Shown in pieces: positions 1 to 5,077 of a stretch of DNA of 6,747 nt. Source of the DNA: Deltaproteobacteria bacterium (GTDB taxonomy: Bacteria; Desulfobacterota; Desulfobacteria; Desulfobacterales; C00003060); NCBI GenBank assembly GCA_019309245.1, contig JAFDGP010000136.1:1-6747 (forward strand). The letters run 5' to 3'. The first letter of the stretch is position 1. Every line of letters starts with the position of its first letter. Below the pieces are notes generated by a model, which made no database searches, was not told the DNA's origin, and worked only from the letters and a program-made list of their open reading frames with translations. Made by a program: the position numbers and the translations under genes.

Positions 1-99
1 CCAGTCGCCCTCTTGCCTCATGACAGCCATCCTGTCCCGTCCATTCCCCTTATACAGCTTATCGGCATACCGCCGAAAAACCTGAAACCAATCTCTGCA
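1..99 (-). other. Possible partial coding sequence at left edge (unidentified)
   Basis: Read on the minus strand, one frame is open from 99 to the window edge after a TGA at 102-100. It gives a hydrophilic, protein-like peptide (…FRRYADKLYKGNGRDRMAV… ending …RQEGDW). There are two in-frame ATGs, at 30-28 and 21-19; the second has AGGA at 33-30, eight bases upstream, so a gene could start there and leave the window. The protein-like character continues upstream of those ATGs with no start codon, and the adjacent frame (149-93) also reads plausibly (…VYGWKPANDGMIDAE). A frameshifted or degraded gene is therefore an alternative. I do not recognise the product, and the stretch is too short to be sure it is coding. 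Confidence 0.2.
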
Positions 100-237
100 T
101 CAATCATGCCATCATTGGCCGGTTTCCATCCATAAACGGCCCTTTTTCCCTAATGTCTGATCAAATTGACGGAGAGCTTGGGAACAATTTTTTGGAAAAA
201 GAAGGCGTGTGTCTATTCCGCAGGTTACATAACTTCA

Positions 238-277
238 TCAGCGACCACCCCTAGAACTGGTGGCCGCTGACGTTTTT
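238..277 (+). terminator. Terminator-like hairpin with T5 tail
   Basis: A 12-position stem (238-249 with 259-270) carries one A/C mismatch. The arms are TCAGCGaCCACC and GGTGGcCGCTGA around a 9-nt loop. The stem is followed by CG and then TTTTT at 273-277, which fits an intrinsic terminator read rightwards, although no clear rightward gene ends before it. Read leftwards the mismatch becomes a U·G wobble, so the hairpin is fully paired and sits 119 nt past the stop of the leftward operon. It lacks a T run in that direction. Confidence 0.4.
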
Positions 278-394
278 GAATCCGTGCATCATCCACCGGT
301 CCTGCCGGGAAGGATTGAAAGGGTAACCTATTTCCAGTGTGGTTTGTGTGTGGACTGGCATGCGCTTGGCGGTGGATGACGTTCGGATTCAAAA
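274..394. repeat. Imperfect 25-bp inverted repeat flanking 71 nt
   Basis: The left arm is 274-298 and the right arm is 370-394. The outer 11 bp (TTTTGAATCCG / CGGATTCAAAA) and inner 10 bp (TCATCCACCG / CGGTGGATGA) are perfect, separated by a 4-nt mismatched block, so 21 of 25 positions match. The 71-nt interior holds a small CCAGT/ACTGG hairpin (334-338, 354-358). The right arm contains the last codons and TGA stop of the leftward DSHCT gene. It could act as a long 3' hairpin of that operon's mRNA or be a tiny palindromic element. I see no target-site duplication. Confidence 0.6.
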
Positions 395-1324
395 CGGCAT
401 GATCACGGGTTCGCGCATAATCAGGTCAATCGCGTTGCTTGCACACGCGGCAATCGAGGGATATTCCCGGGTCAAGGCGGCAATCTGCCGTAAATTTTCT
501 GCAGTCCGCAAGACCAGCATGGACAAATCCCCTTCTGCCATCCCGGTCTTGGTCACCACACGATCCCATGTGGCGCCTTTGGACCACGCATACACCGCTG
601 TTCCGGCCCACAGGGCCATTGGCCTGACTTCAAATCCCTGCACGGCCTTTCGCTCGGCAAGCGGTGCCAAACCACGTTGCACTTTCTTAAACGCCTTCAA
701 GAAGTCCCGCGGCACCTGTGAGGGCTCAAGCCTTTCGTCCGCCACGTCTCTATCCTGTACAAAAGGGGCGACCACGCCGGCCAGCAGAGCGGGGTCATTG
801 TCAGGAAGCAACCCTTTTCGCAATCCCTCCGCAATCATCAACGGCTGATCGAGCCTCAGCTTGGAAGCCCACAGTCCGTCATCGGTCAGCGTGTTTTGCT
901 CAGAGACAAACCCTTCTTGCTTTAAGAACTCCAGGTGTCTGACAAGGTCACTCCACAGCCGCATACGCACAGCATTGGCGCTGTCCCACCAAGATGCAAA
1001 GTCATCGAGCGCCGCCAAGAATGCCTTTTTCCTTTTGCCGTGGCATAGGCTGAAATGCCCACAGGCTCGACACGGGGCCTTTTCCATTTGCTCTTCCAAA
1101 AAAAGGAGACGCCTGATCAAAGGCCGCAATTCTGGGTGTTGCCGCTCGTCGAAAGCCGGAGATGTCAGCACAGGGGGTACGGCTTGTCGGGCGGTATTAA
1201 CCAGGAGCCGTCTCAGGGCTTCCGGCTGGTCCGGTGGCGGCAAGCGCAAGACCCGATCCAGGACCTGCAAGACCCTTTGCGGGGAGAACCAGCGTGTTCG
1301 GAGGCCTTTCTTGCGCCGTGTCAT
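389..1324 (-). CDS. DSHCT-like C-terminal half of a split Ski2/Mtr4-type helicase
   Basis: This 311-aa protein has no Walker motifs. Its last ~75 residues (WAGTAVYAWSKGATWD near 239-254, then EGDL near 264 and LRTAENLRQIAAL near 272-284) resemble the helical-bundle DSHCT domain that closes Ski2/Mtr4/HelY-type RNA helicases. In those enzymes the domain guides RNA at the exit of the helicase channel. The N-terminal part begins RRKKGLRTRWFSPQRVLQVL, which reads as a direct continuation of the preceding helicase protein. A cysteine cluster CRACGHFSLCHG (C85, C88, C94, H95) could bind a metal. Its ATG overlaps the helicase TGA stop as ATGA, so translation is probably coupled by termination-reinitiation; only a weak purine-rich site precedes it. 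The likely role is as a subunit acting with the upstream helicase. The alternative is the tail of one gene broken by a frameshift. The domain call is by recognition, not by search. Confidence 0.8.
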   Translation of the reverse strand: MTRRKKGLRTRWFSPQRVLQVLDRVLRLPPPDQPEALRRLLVNTARQAVPPVLTSPAFDERQHPELRPLIRRLLFLEEQMEKAPCRACGHFSLCHGKRKKAFLAALDDFASWWDSANAVRMRLWSDLVRHLEFLKQEGFVSEQNTLTDDGLWASKLRLDQPLMIAEGLRKGLLPDNDPALLAGVVAPFVQDRDVADERLEPSQVPRDFLKAFKKVQRGLAPLAERKAVQGFEVRPMALWAGTAVYAWSKGATWDRVVTKTGMAEGDLSMLVLRTAENLRQIAALTREYPSIAACASNAIDLIMREPVIMPF

Positions 1325-3111
1325 CTTTGTTTCACCCGACAGGCGAGAACCCCGCGTTGGCCCCGCCTCACCTGAGGCTGCAACACGCAGTACATTCTGC
1401 CGCGACGGTCCAGAAAAAGGCGCCCCGGGTCGAGGTGAGCCAGTTTCGAAAGCCTGGAACGCTGCTGCCTGAGCGTCTTGCCCAGTTCGGTGCGTTCCAA
1501 AGCAGCTGCTCGGCGCGTTCTGATCAACTCCAGCGCAGCATCAGGCCCCGCACACACTGCCTCCGGCAGAAATTCCGCCACGTGACGAGTCGCCTCTTTG
1601 AGCCTTTTGCCCAATTCTGGACGCTGTTTAACAACATCCAGATAGGCCGCAAAGGATCTCTGAAGGACTTCTTTGATCTGACCCAGGTCGTGAGACAACA
1701 GCAGATTCAGCACCATAGAAAAATTCACCTTGATCTGGCTCAAAACGTCTTCCGGGGAGGCCTTGAAAAGGTCGGCCATCAGGCGCACATCCATGAACCT
1801 TCCGGGCAGAACAACCGCAAAGCCGATGCGGTCTTTTCCCCGCCTTCCAGCCCGACCCGTGGTCTGGTGGAACTGGGTGGCATCCAGCGGCACGAACCGG
1901 CGGCCGTTGTACCGATCCGAGTTCAGGAAAACCACACTGCGTGCCGGAAAGTTGACCCCCGCCGCCACGGTAGATGTGGCAAAGACCGCCTCCAAGAGAC
2001 CGGCCGTCATGAGTTGTTCGATAACCAGCTTCCAGGCAGGCAGTTGTCCGCTGTGGTGGGCGGCCACGCCAGCCTCGGTCAGATACCGCAACTGTTGATG
2101 TCGCCTCAGGTGAGTTTGCCCGCTGATCAGCGCATCGACCGCATCGCATAAGGCCTGATGGTTGTCCGGGCCGGGCTCGTAATCAATACAACAGGCAAGG
2201 GCCGCATCGCAGTCAGCGCGAGATTTCATGAAAAAGATGGCCGGCAAGAGATCAAATCTTCGCAACACCCGCAAGATCTCGGAAAAGGGTGGCAGGCGTC
2301 GCGGAGTCCCCAGAACAGGCGGGTTCGGATCTTTTAAGTACCGTACCACTGCCTTGTCCAGACCTTTTGCGCCCAGTAACGGCAGCAGACGACCCGAGGG
2401 ATGAAAAAAGAGAGGAAACAGCGGAACCGGCCGATGTTTTTCTTCGATGACCCTACAGGGCTTTGCCCGTATGGATTCCAGCCAGTCCGCAATTTGCTGA
2501 GCATTGCCGACGGTGGCGGAAAGCAGCAACAGGGGGACCCTCTGAGGCAGATAAATCATGATCTCTTCCCACACGACCCCTCTGTCTTCATCACCCAGAA
2601 AATGGGCCTCATCCAGAACCACCAGGTCCGTGTCCAGGTCTGTGCCATGAGACATTGCGTCATAGAGCTGGTTTCGCAGGATCTCCGTGGTTCCCACGAT
2701 AATCGGGGCATCCGCGTTCTCTTTGCGGTCCCCGGTGAGAATACCCACACGCTCCATGCCGAAAACGTGTCCGAATTCTATGAGTTTGGAGTTCGTCAGT
2801 GCCTTAAGCGGAGACGCATACCAGGCCTTACCCCCTGTTTCGGTTATGCGCCGGATCGCCTCCTGAGCGATCCACGTCTTACCCGATCCAGTCGGGGCAC
2901 AAACCAGGCAGTCTGCGTGTTGCATCGCTTTGACCGAGTCTATCTGAAAGGCATCCGGTCTGAAAGGCCGTTTTTCGGGCGCACCGATACGCGCAAACAC
3001 GGTCTTGAGCCGTCGATCTGCCTCGGGTTTCAGCCGGATACGCTGTCTTCTCGGTTTTCCACGGCGCTTCACCGTCCTCAGCCCGGCACGCCGCGTGCTC
3101 TGAGGGGCCAT
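1321..3111 (-). CDS. DEAH-box SF2 helicase core, Ski2/Mtr4-like (N-terminal half)
   Basis: This is a 596-aa ATP-dependent superfamily 2 helicase, most likely acting on RNA in the cytoplasm. Numbered from the ATG at 3111, motifs appear in order: Q-motif-like F50/Q56, Walker A APTGSGKT (72-79), Ia SPLKALTNSK (100-109), Ib GTTEILR (140-146), DEAH (167-170), SAT (198-200), HHSG (352-355), motif V STVAAGVNFPAR (380-391) and motif VI QTTGRAGR (416-423). HHSG, AAGVNFPAR and GRAGRRG favour the Ski2/Mtr4/HelY group. After ~500 it has a helical segment and a short beta-rich tail, where single-chain relatives continue into a DSHCT domain. That domain is on the next, overlapping gene. The N-terminus is very basic (about 11 Arg/Lys in the first 30), which may help bind nucleic acid. 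ATG 3111 follows a good AAGGGAG site and overlaps the upstream stop as TGATG; a GTG at 3114 is also possible. Confidence 0.92.
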   Translation of the reverse strand: MAPQSTRRAGLRTVKRRGKPRRQRIRLKPEADRRLKTVFARIGAPEKRPFRPDAFQIDSVKAMQHADCLVCAPTGSGKTWIAQEAIRRITETGGKAWYASPLKALTNSKLIEFGHVFGMERVGILTGDRKENADAPIIVGTTEILRNQLYDAMSHGTDLDTDLVVLDEAHFLGDEDRGVVWEEIMIYLPQRVPLLLLSATVGNAQQIADWLESIRAKPCRVIEEKHRPVPLFPLFFHPSGRLLPLLGAKGLDKAVVRYLKDPNPPVLGTPRRLPPFSEILRVLRRFDLLPAIFFMKSRADCDAALACCIDYEPGPDNHQALCDAVDALISGQTHLRRHQQLRYLTEAGVAAHHSGQLPAWKLVIEQLMTAGLLEAVFATSTVAAGVNFPARSVVFLNSDRYNGRRFVPLDATQFHQTTGRAGRRGKDRIGFAVVLPGRFMDVRLMADLFKASPEDVLSQIKVNFSMVLNLLLSHDLGQIKEVLQRSFAAYLDVVKQRPELGKRLKEATRHVAEFLPEAVCAGPDAALELIRTRRAAALERTELGKTLRQQRSRLSKLAHLDPGRLFLDRRGRMYCVLQPQVRRGQRGVLACRVKQR

Positions 3112-3281
3112 CACAAACGTCTCCCTTGCCTTTCGAAAGTCTTTTCAAACATCAGAGCCACCAGCACAACGGCAGGGATAAGCAAAGACCCAAACAGAGG
3201 CTTAAAGCCACAGTTCTGCCAGTGGTCGCTGATAGCATAAAAGATTTCGGCTTTGGAAAGGTCTTTGCCGCTACATGTCAT
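3111..3281 (-). CDS. Small putative single-pass membrane protein (56 aa), unidentified
   Basis: I do not recognise this protein. The polar N-terminal half (MTCSGKDLSKAEIFYAISDH) is followed by a ~17-residue hydrophobic stretch (LFGSLLIPAVVLVALMF, about 29-45) and a basic tail (EKTFERQGRRL), which suggests a single membrane span with the C-terminus inside. C3 and C24 are the only cysteines. The start at 3281 is chosen because GAGG lies 8 nt upstream (3293-3290) and a TATAAA box sits about 35 nt upstream. Longer in-frame starts at 3347 and 3410 would place the promoter and palindrome inside the gene. Its TGA overlaps the helicase ATG (TGATG), so it is probably the coupled first gene of the helicase operon. 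A leader peptide used only for coupling is an alternative. Confidence 0.55.
   Translation of the reverse strand: MTCSGKDLSKAEIFYAISDHWQNCGFKPLFGSLLIPAVVLVALMFEKTFERQGRRL
3121..3127 (-). promoter_or_regulatory. Shine-Dalgarno site of the helicase gene
   Basis: On the minus strand AAGGGAG lies 9 nt before ATG 3111 (6 nt before GTG 3114) and inside the last codons of the 56-aa gene. It supports a real start at the TGATG junction and argues that the upstream ORF is translated into it. Confidence 0.6.
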
Positions 3282-3315
3282 GCTCTCAACCTCGCTCCCT
3301 TGTGATTCGGCAAGA

Positions 3316-3344
3316 TTTATAGGGAGCCCATACAACATTGTATC
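3316..3344 (-). promoter_or_regulatory. Putative promoter of the helicase operon
   Basis: On the minus strand a TATAAA -10-like hexamer (3321-3316) lies 17 nt from a weak -35 candidate, GATACA (3344-3339). Predicted transcription would start roughly 25-30 nt before ATG 3281, leaving a short leader that contains the GAGG ribosome site. The -10 match is good and the -35 match poor (3 of 6), as expected for an activated or regulated promoter. Confidence 0.4.
3330..3343. promoter_or_regulatory. Palindromic operator candidate ATACAACATTGTAT
   Basis: Perfect 6-bp arms (ATACAA / TTGTAT) around a CA centre give a 14-bp palindrome. It covers the -35 to spacer region of the helicase-operon promoter, a position typical of a dimeric regulator's site. 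I cannot name a regulator from the sequence, and no second copy was noticed in the window. Confidence 0.4.
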
Positions 3345-3491
3345 CATGCGCTGTTGAAAAAACAAAGCCGAATTTTTTTGTCTCCGGGCACCAGCCACCG
3401 AAAATCGCAACCCGGCGCACCCCCTCCGCAGTCAGCCGGTCTTTTCACCCTCCGCGCCAATCAATTTTTTTCCGTAGATGGGCACCAACTA

Positions 3492-3520
3492 TTGAAGGCA
3501 GAACCGTTCAGTGGTAGAGA
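3492..3520 (+). promoter_or_regulatory. Weak candidate promoter for dtd
   Basis: TTGAAG (3492-3497) resembles a -35 box and is spaced 17 nt from TAGAGA (3515-3520), a poor -10. It would give a leader of about 120 nt that includes the 3565-3585 hairpin. It is offered only as the best match in the region. Confidence 0.2.
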
Positions 3521-3564
3521 TATCCAGTTCCCATCCATTTCTTTCGGGTTGCAGACGGCACTGC

Positions 3565-3585
3565 GGCGTTTTCATCAGAAACGCC
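3565..3585 (+). other. Hairpin in the probable dtd leader
   Basis: A perfect 7-bp stem, GGCGTTT / AAACGCC (3565-3571, 3579-3585), encloses the 7-nt loop TCATCAG. It lies 61 nt before the dtd start codon. No T run follows on either strand, so it does not look like a terminator. It may simply be an mRNA leader structure. Confidence 0.4.
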
Positions 3586-3646
3586 ACAGGATTCGCCGGT
3601 TGTTTCTCTCGGAGGAAACCGACACACGATACTGGAACAGGATACC

Positions 3647-4090
3647 ATGCGAGCCGTTGTTCAAAGGGTAACACAAGCACAGGTTGATGTTGACGGGGAG
3701 ACTGTCGGAAAAATCGGCCCCGGTCTGCTCGTGCTGCTGGCAGTGTCGGATACGGATACGCAAGCCCAGGCGGATTACCTGGCGGACAAGCTGGTTCATC
3801 TTCGGATCTTTAATGATGAACAGGGCCGGATGAATCGCTCGTGCCTCGATATTCGGGGACAGGTCCTGGTGGTCTCACAATTCACGCTGTTAGGTGACTG
3901 CCGAAAAGGCCGAAGGCCCTCCTTCGTCCGGGCGGCCCCTCCAGACCGGGCGAAAAGTCTCTATGAGTACTTTATTGCACAGCTCAGGGCAAAGGAGATC
4001 ACTGTAGCCAGCGGTCGGTTTCAAACCAGAATGGCCGTGTCGCTGGTCAACGAAGGGCCGGTTACCCTGATTGTGGACAGCAAACCTTAA
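3647..4090 (+). CDS. dtd: D-aminoacyl-tRNA deacylase (Dtd, DTD1 type)
   Basis: Dtd hydrolyses the ester bond of D-aminoacyl-tRNAs (D-Tyr and others) and of mischarged Gly-tRNA(Ala). It recycles tRNA in the cytoplasm and keeps D-residues out of proteins; the active form is a homodimer. The 147-aa length is the family norm, and the N-terminus MRAVVQRVTQAQVDVDG is typical. Both signature motifs are present: SQFTL at 77-81 and NEGPVT at 135-140, whose Gly-cisPro pair rejects L-aminoacyl substrates. RIFNDEQGRMN (53-63) and RRPSFVRAAPPDRA (89-102) are further conserved blocks. The GRFQTRM segment (123-129) differs from the more usual GRF(A/G)AxM. ATG 3647 has AGGA only 4 nt upstream (3640-3643), which is close but usable, and the protein start matches the family. 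A DUF1285-like gene follows after 58 nt and is probably co-transcribed. Confidence 0.96.
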   Translation: MRAVVQRVTQAQVDVDGETVGKIGPGLLVLLAVSDTDTQAQADYLADKLVHLRIFNDEQGRMNRSCLDIRGQVLVVSQFTLLGDCRKGRRPSFVRAAPPDRAKSLYEYFIAQLRAKEITVASGRFQTRMAVSLVNEGPVTLIVDSKP

Positions 4091-4148
4091 GCTACCGAGT
4101 GCAGGGATAACCGGGGTTACCAACTTTTTCGGACCCTCTAGAGAAACC

Positions 4149-4643
4149 ATGGACACCTCTGACAAACAAGGTTCACCGGGTGCAGCGAGCCCGCCGCCAT
4201 GTATGATTCATGTCGACAAAGAAGGGACATGGTTTCATCGCGGCGCGCCCATCATCCATCAGGGCATCCTGCAGCTGTTTTATCGGTCCATCCGTCAGGA
4301 TGAACAAGGCCGGTACCTACTTGTCTTAAAGGAACAAACCTGTGTTCTGGAAGTAGAGGACACGCCCTTTGTGATCGCACAAACCACCCTGATGCCTCCT
4401 GACCATGAGGCACCTAACGAGCGCATCGTCGTGCGGCTGGTAGATGGAACTGAGGAGATGTTGGACCCGGCGACTCTCACCGTTGGCGCCGATCATGTCC
4501 TTTACTGCACAGTCCAAAAAGGGCGGTTTGTGGCGCGCTTTTCTCGAGCGGCCTATTATCAGTTGGCCCGACACATCAAGCAAGACCAGAAGACAGGCGT
4601 TTTTTTTCTGATCGTGGCAGGCCAAAGATATAACCTGGCGTGA
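4149..4643 (+). CDS. DUF1285-like protein, function unknown
   Basis: This 164-aa soluble protein has no signal peptide or membrane segment. After a ~20-residue polar, Pro-rich leader, the segment IHVDKEGTWFHRGAPIIHQG (20-39), then LQLFYRSIRQD, a LLVLKEQTCVLEVEDTPFVI stretch (57-76) and the YYQLARHI block near 136-143 match the pattern I know from DUF1285 (…DGxWxYxGxPIxR…LFxxxLxxD…VEDxPFV…). These are small proteins of unknown role with solved but functionally uninformative structures. The assignment is from memory of the pattern. ATG 4149 is preferred, with a weak GAGA 5 nt upstream. An in-frame TTG at 4071 would extend it to 190 aa and overlap the dtd 3' end, but that extension is unlike the family. 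The gene follows dtd by 58 nt on the same strand with no terminator seen between. Confidence 0.75.
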   Translation: MDTSDKQGSPGAASPPPCMIHVDKEGTWFHRGAPIIHQGILQLFYRSIRQDEQGRYLLVLKEQTCVLEVEDTPFVIAQTTLMPPDHEAPNERIVVRLVDGTEEMLDPATLTVGADHVLYCTVQKGRFVARFSRAAYYQLARHIKQDQKTGVFFLIVAGQRYNLA

Positions 4644-4661
4644 GCGTAGGCAGACCCATTT

Positions 4662-4760
4662 TTATCCGCCTCCGCAGAAGATCATGGGCATGCCGTGGAT
4701 GAATGCGCTAGCGATCGCCATGCTACGGCGCGATGTTCGCCCCAAATCCGAGGCGGATAA
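4662..4760. repeat. Inverted repeat with nested palindromes
   Basis: The outer arms TTATCCGCCTC (4662-4672) and GAGGCGGATAA (4750-4760) are perfect 11-bp complements. Inside lie three self-complementary octamers, GGCATGCC (4687-4694), CGCTAGCG (4706-4713) and GCGATCGC (4711-4718), and a GGCG/CGCC hairpin (4727-4741). CTACGGC (4723-4729) also pairs with GCCGTAG (4771-4777), just outside the right arm. This is more palindromic than its surroundings. Confidence 0.6.
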
Positions 4761-4782
4761 CCGCGTCGTAGCCGTAGGCGAC

Positions 4783-4822
4783 CGTCTTCCGCAGTAGCTT
4801 GGCTACGGAGGATGGAAAGACG
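4783..4822 (+). other. Two-tier hairpin in intergenic region
   Basis: CGTCTTCC (4783-4790) pairs with GG-A-AAGACG (4814-4822, one bulged A). Above it, GTAGC (4794-4798) pairs with GCTAC (4802-4806) across a TTG loop. No T run follows, so it is not an intrinsic terminator. It adjoins the inverted repeat at 4662-4760 and may be part of the same element. Confidence 0.45.
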
Positions 4823-5054
4823 GGTATTGTGATGAGACCACGAGTTCACCGGTAGGGCTCCACCTTCGTTTTTAGGCCCTTCGGGGGTGCCGATTTTACC
4901 GAATCTGCTTTGTTTGTGGGTGGTTGAAGTACAAAAGTACGTCGGCACGCACACCGCCTTGCATCTCCGGCAAACTCGGCAACCGGTGGATCCGGGTTCG
5001 CCTGAGGGGTTTTCGCAAGATACGGGTTATGGTATGGTGCCGCTAAAAAACGTT

Positions 5055-5063
5055 AAGGAAAGG
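5055..5063 (+). promoter_or_regulatory. Ribosome-binding site of the M18 peptidase gene
   Basis: The purine run AAGGAAAGG ends 14 nt before ATG 5078. The spacing is somewhat long but this is the only good site. It supports 5078 as start, as does the family-like N-terminal sequence. Confidence 0.45.
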
Positions 5064-5077
5064 CGACAGCAAAATCG

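Larger units (their letters stand above)
3282..3646. other. Divergent intergenic region between helicase operon and dtd
   Basis: This is about 365 bp without a convincing gene. It holds the putative promoter and palindrome of the leftward operon near its left end, two T7 runs (3373-3379 and 3465-3471), a possible dtd promoter, and a 7-bp perfect hairpin just before dtd. Open frames on both strands here (for example 3354-3671 plus, 3489-3680 minus) lack ribosome sites and recognisable sequence; I treat them as chance. Confidence 0.5.
4644..5077. other. Long intergenic region rich in palindromes
   Basis: These 434 bp lie between the DUF1285-like gene and the M18 peptidase. The left half (4662-4822) is a chain of inverted repeats and palindromic octamers, listed separately. 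The right half (4823-5077) holds small hairpins such as AACCGG…CCGGGTT (4981-4998) and must contain the leader of the peptidase; no convincing promoter stands out. A 90-codon minus-strand frame (4682-4954) has no ribosome site or recognisable motif, and I do not call it. The region could be a dispersed intergenic repeat or a structured RNA. Confidence 0.5.

Noticed and set aside
1321..1340. Programmed -1 frameshift joining the two helicase halves
   Set aside because: The bases before the stop (GTGAAACAAAGATGA) contain no X XXY YYZ slippery heptamer; coupled reinitiation at ATGA is more likely.
1234..2151. 305-codon plus-strand open frame
   Set aside because: Lies antisense to the clearly real helicase, has no motif or ribosome site, and is rich in residues typical of a reversed GC-rich coding frame.
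2401..3240. 279-codon plus-strand open frame
   Set aside because: Antisense to the helicase motif region; the helicase frame carries all SF2 motifs, so this is a shadow.
3354..3671. 105-codon plus-strand frame upstream of and overlapping dtd
   Set aside because: Runs into dtd in another frame, no ribosome site and no protein-like motif; it covers the divergent promoter region.
4071..4148. TTG start extending the DUF1285-like protein by 26 residues
   Set aside because: It would overlap the end of dtd and adds a sequence unlike the family; ATG 4149 is simpler.
4091..4148. Possible terminator between dtd and the DUF1285-like gene
   Set aside because: There is a T5 run near 4121-4130 but no preceding stem; GGTTACC copies are direct, not inverted.
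4711..4718. GCGATCGC (HIP1-like octamer), also at 6531-6538
   Set aside because: Only two copies, both intergenic; far too few to claim the cyanobacterial HIP1 pattern, and the proteins do not look cyanobacterial.
4682..4954. 90-codon minus-strand open frame in the intergenic gap
   Set aside because: No ribosome site, no recognisable motif, and its sequence is explained by the palindromic repeats it crosses.
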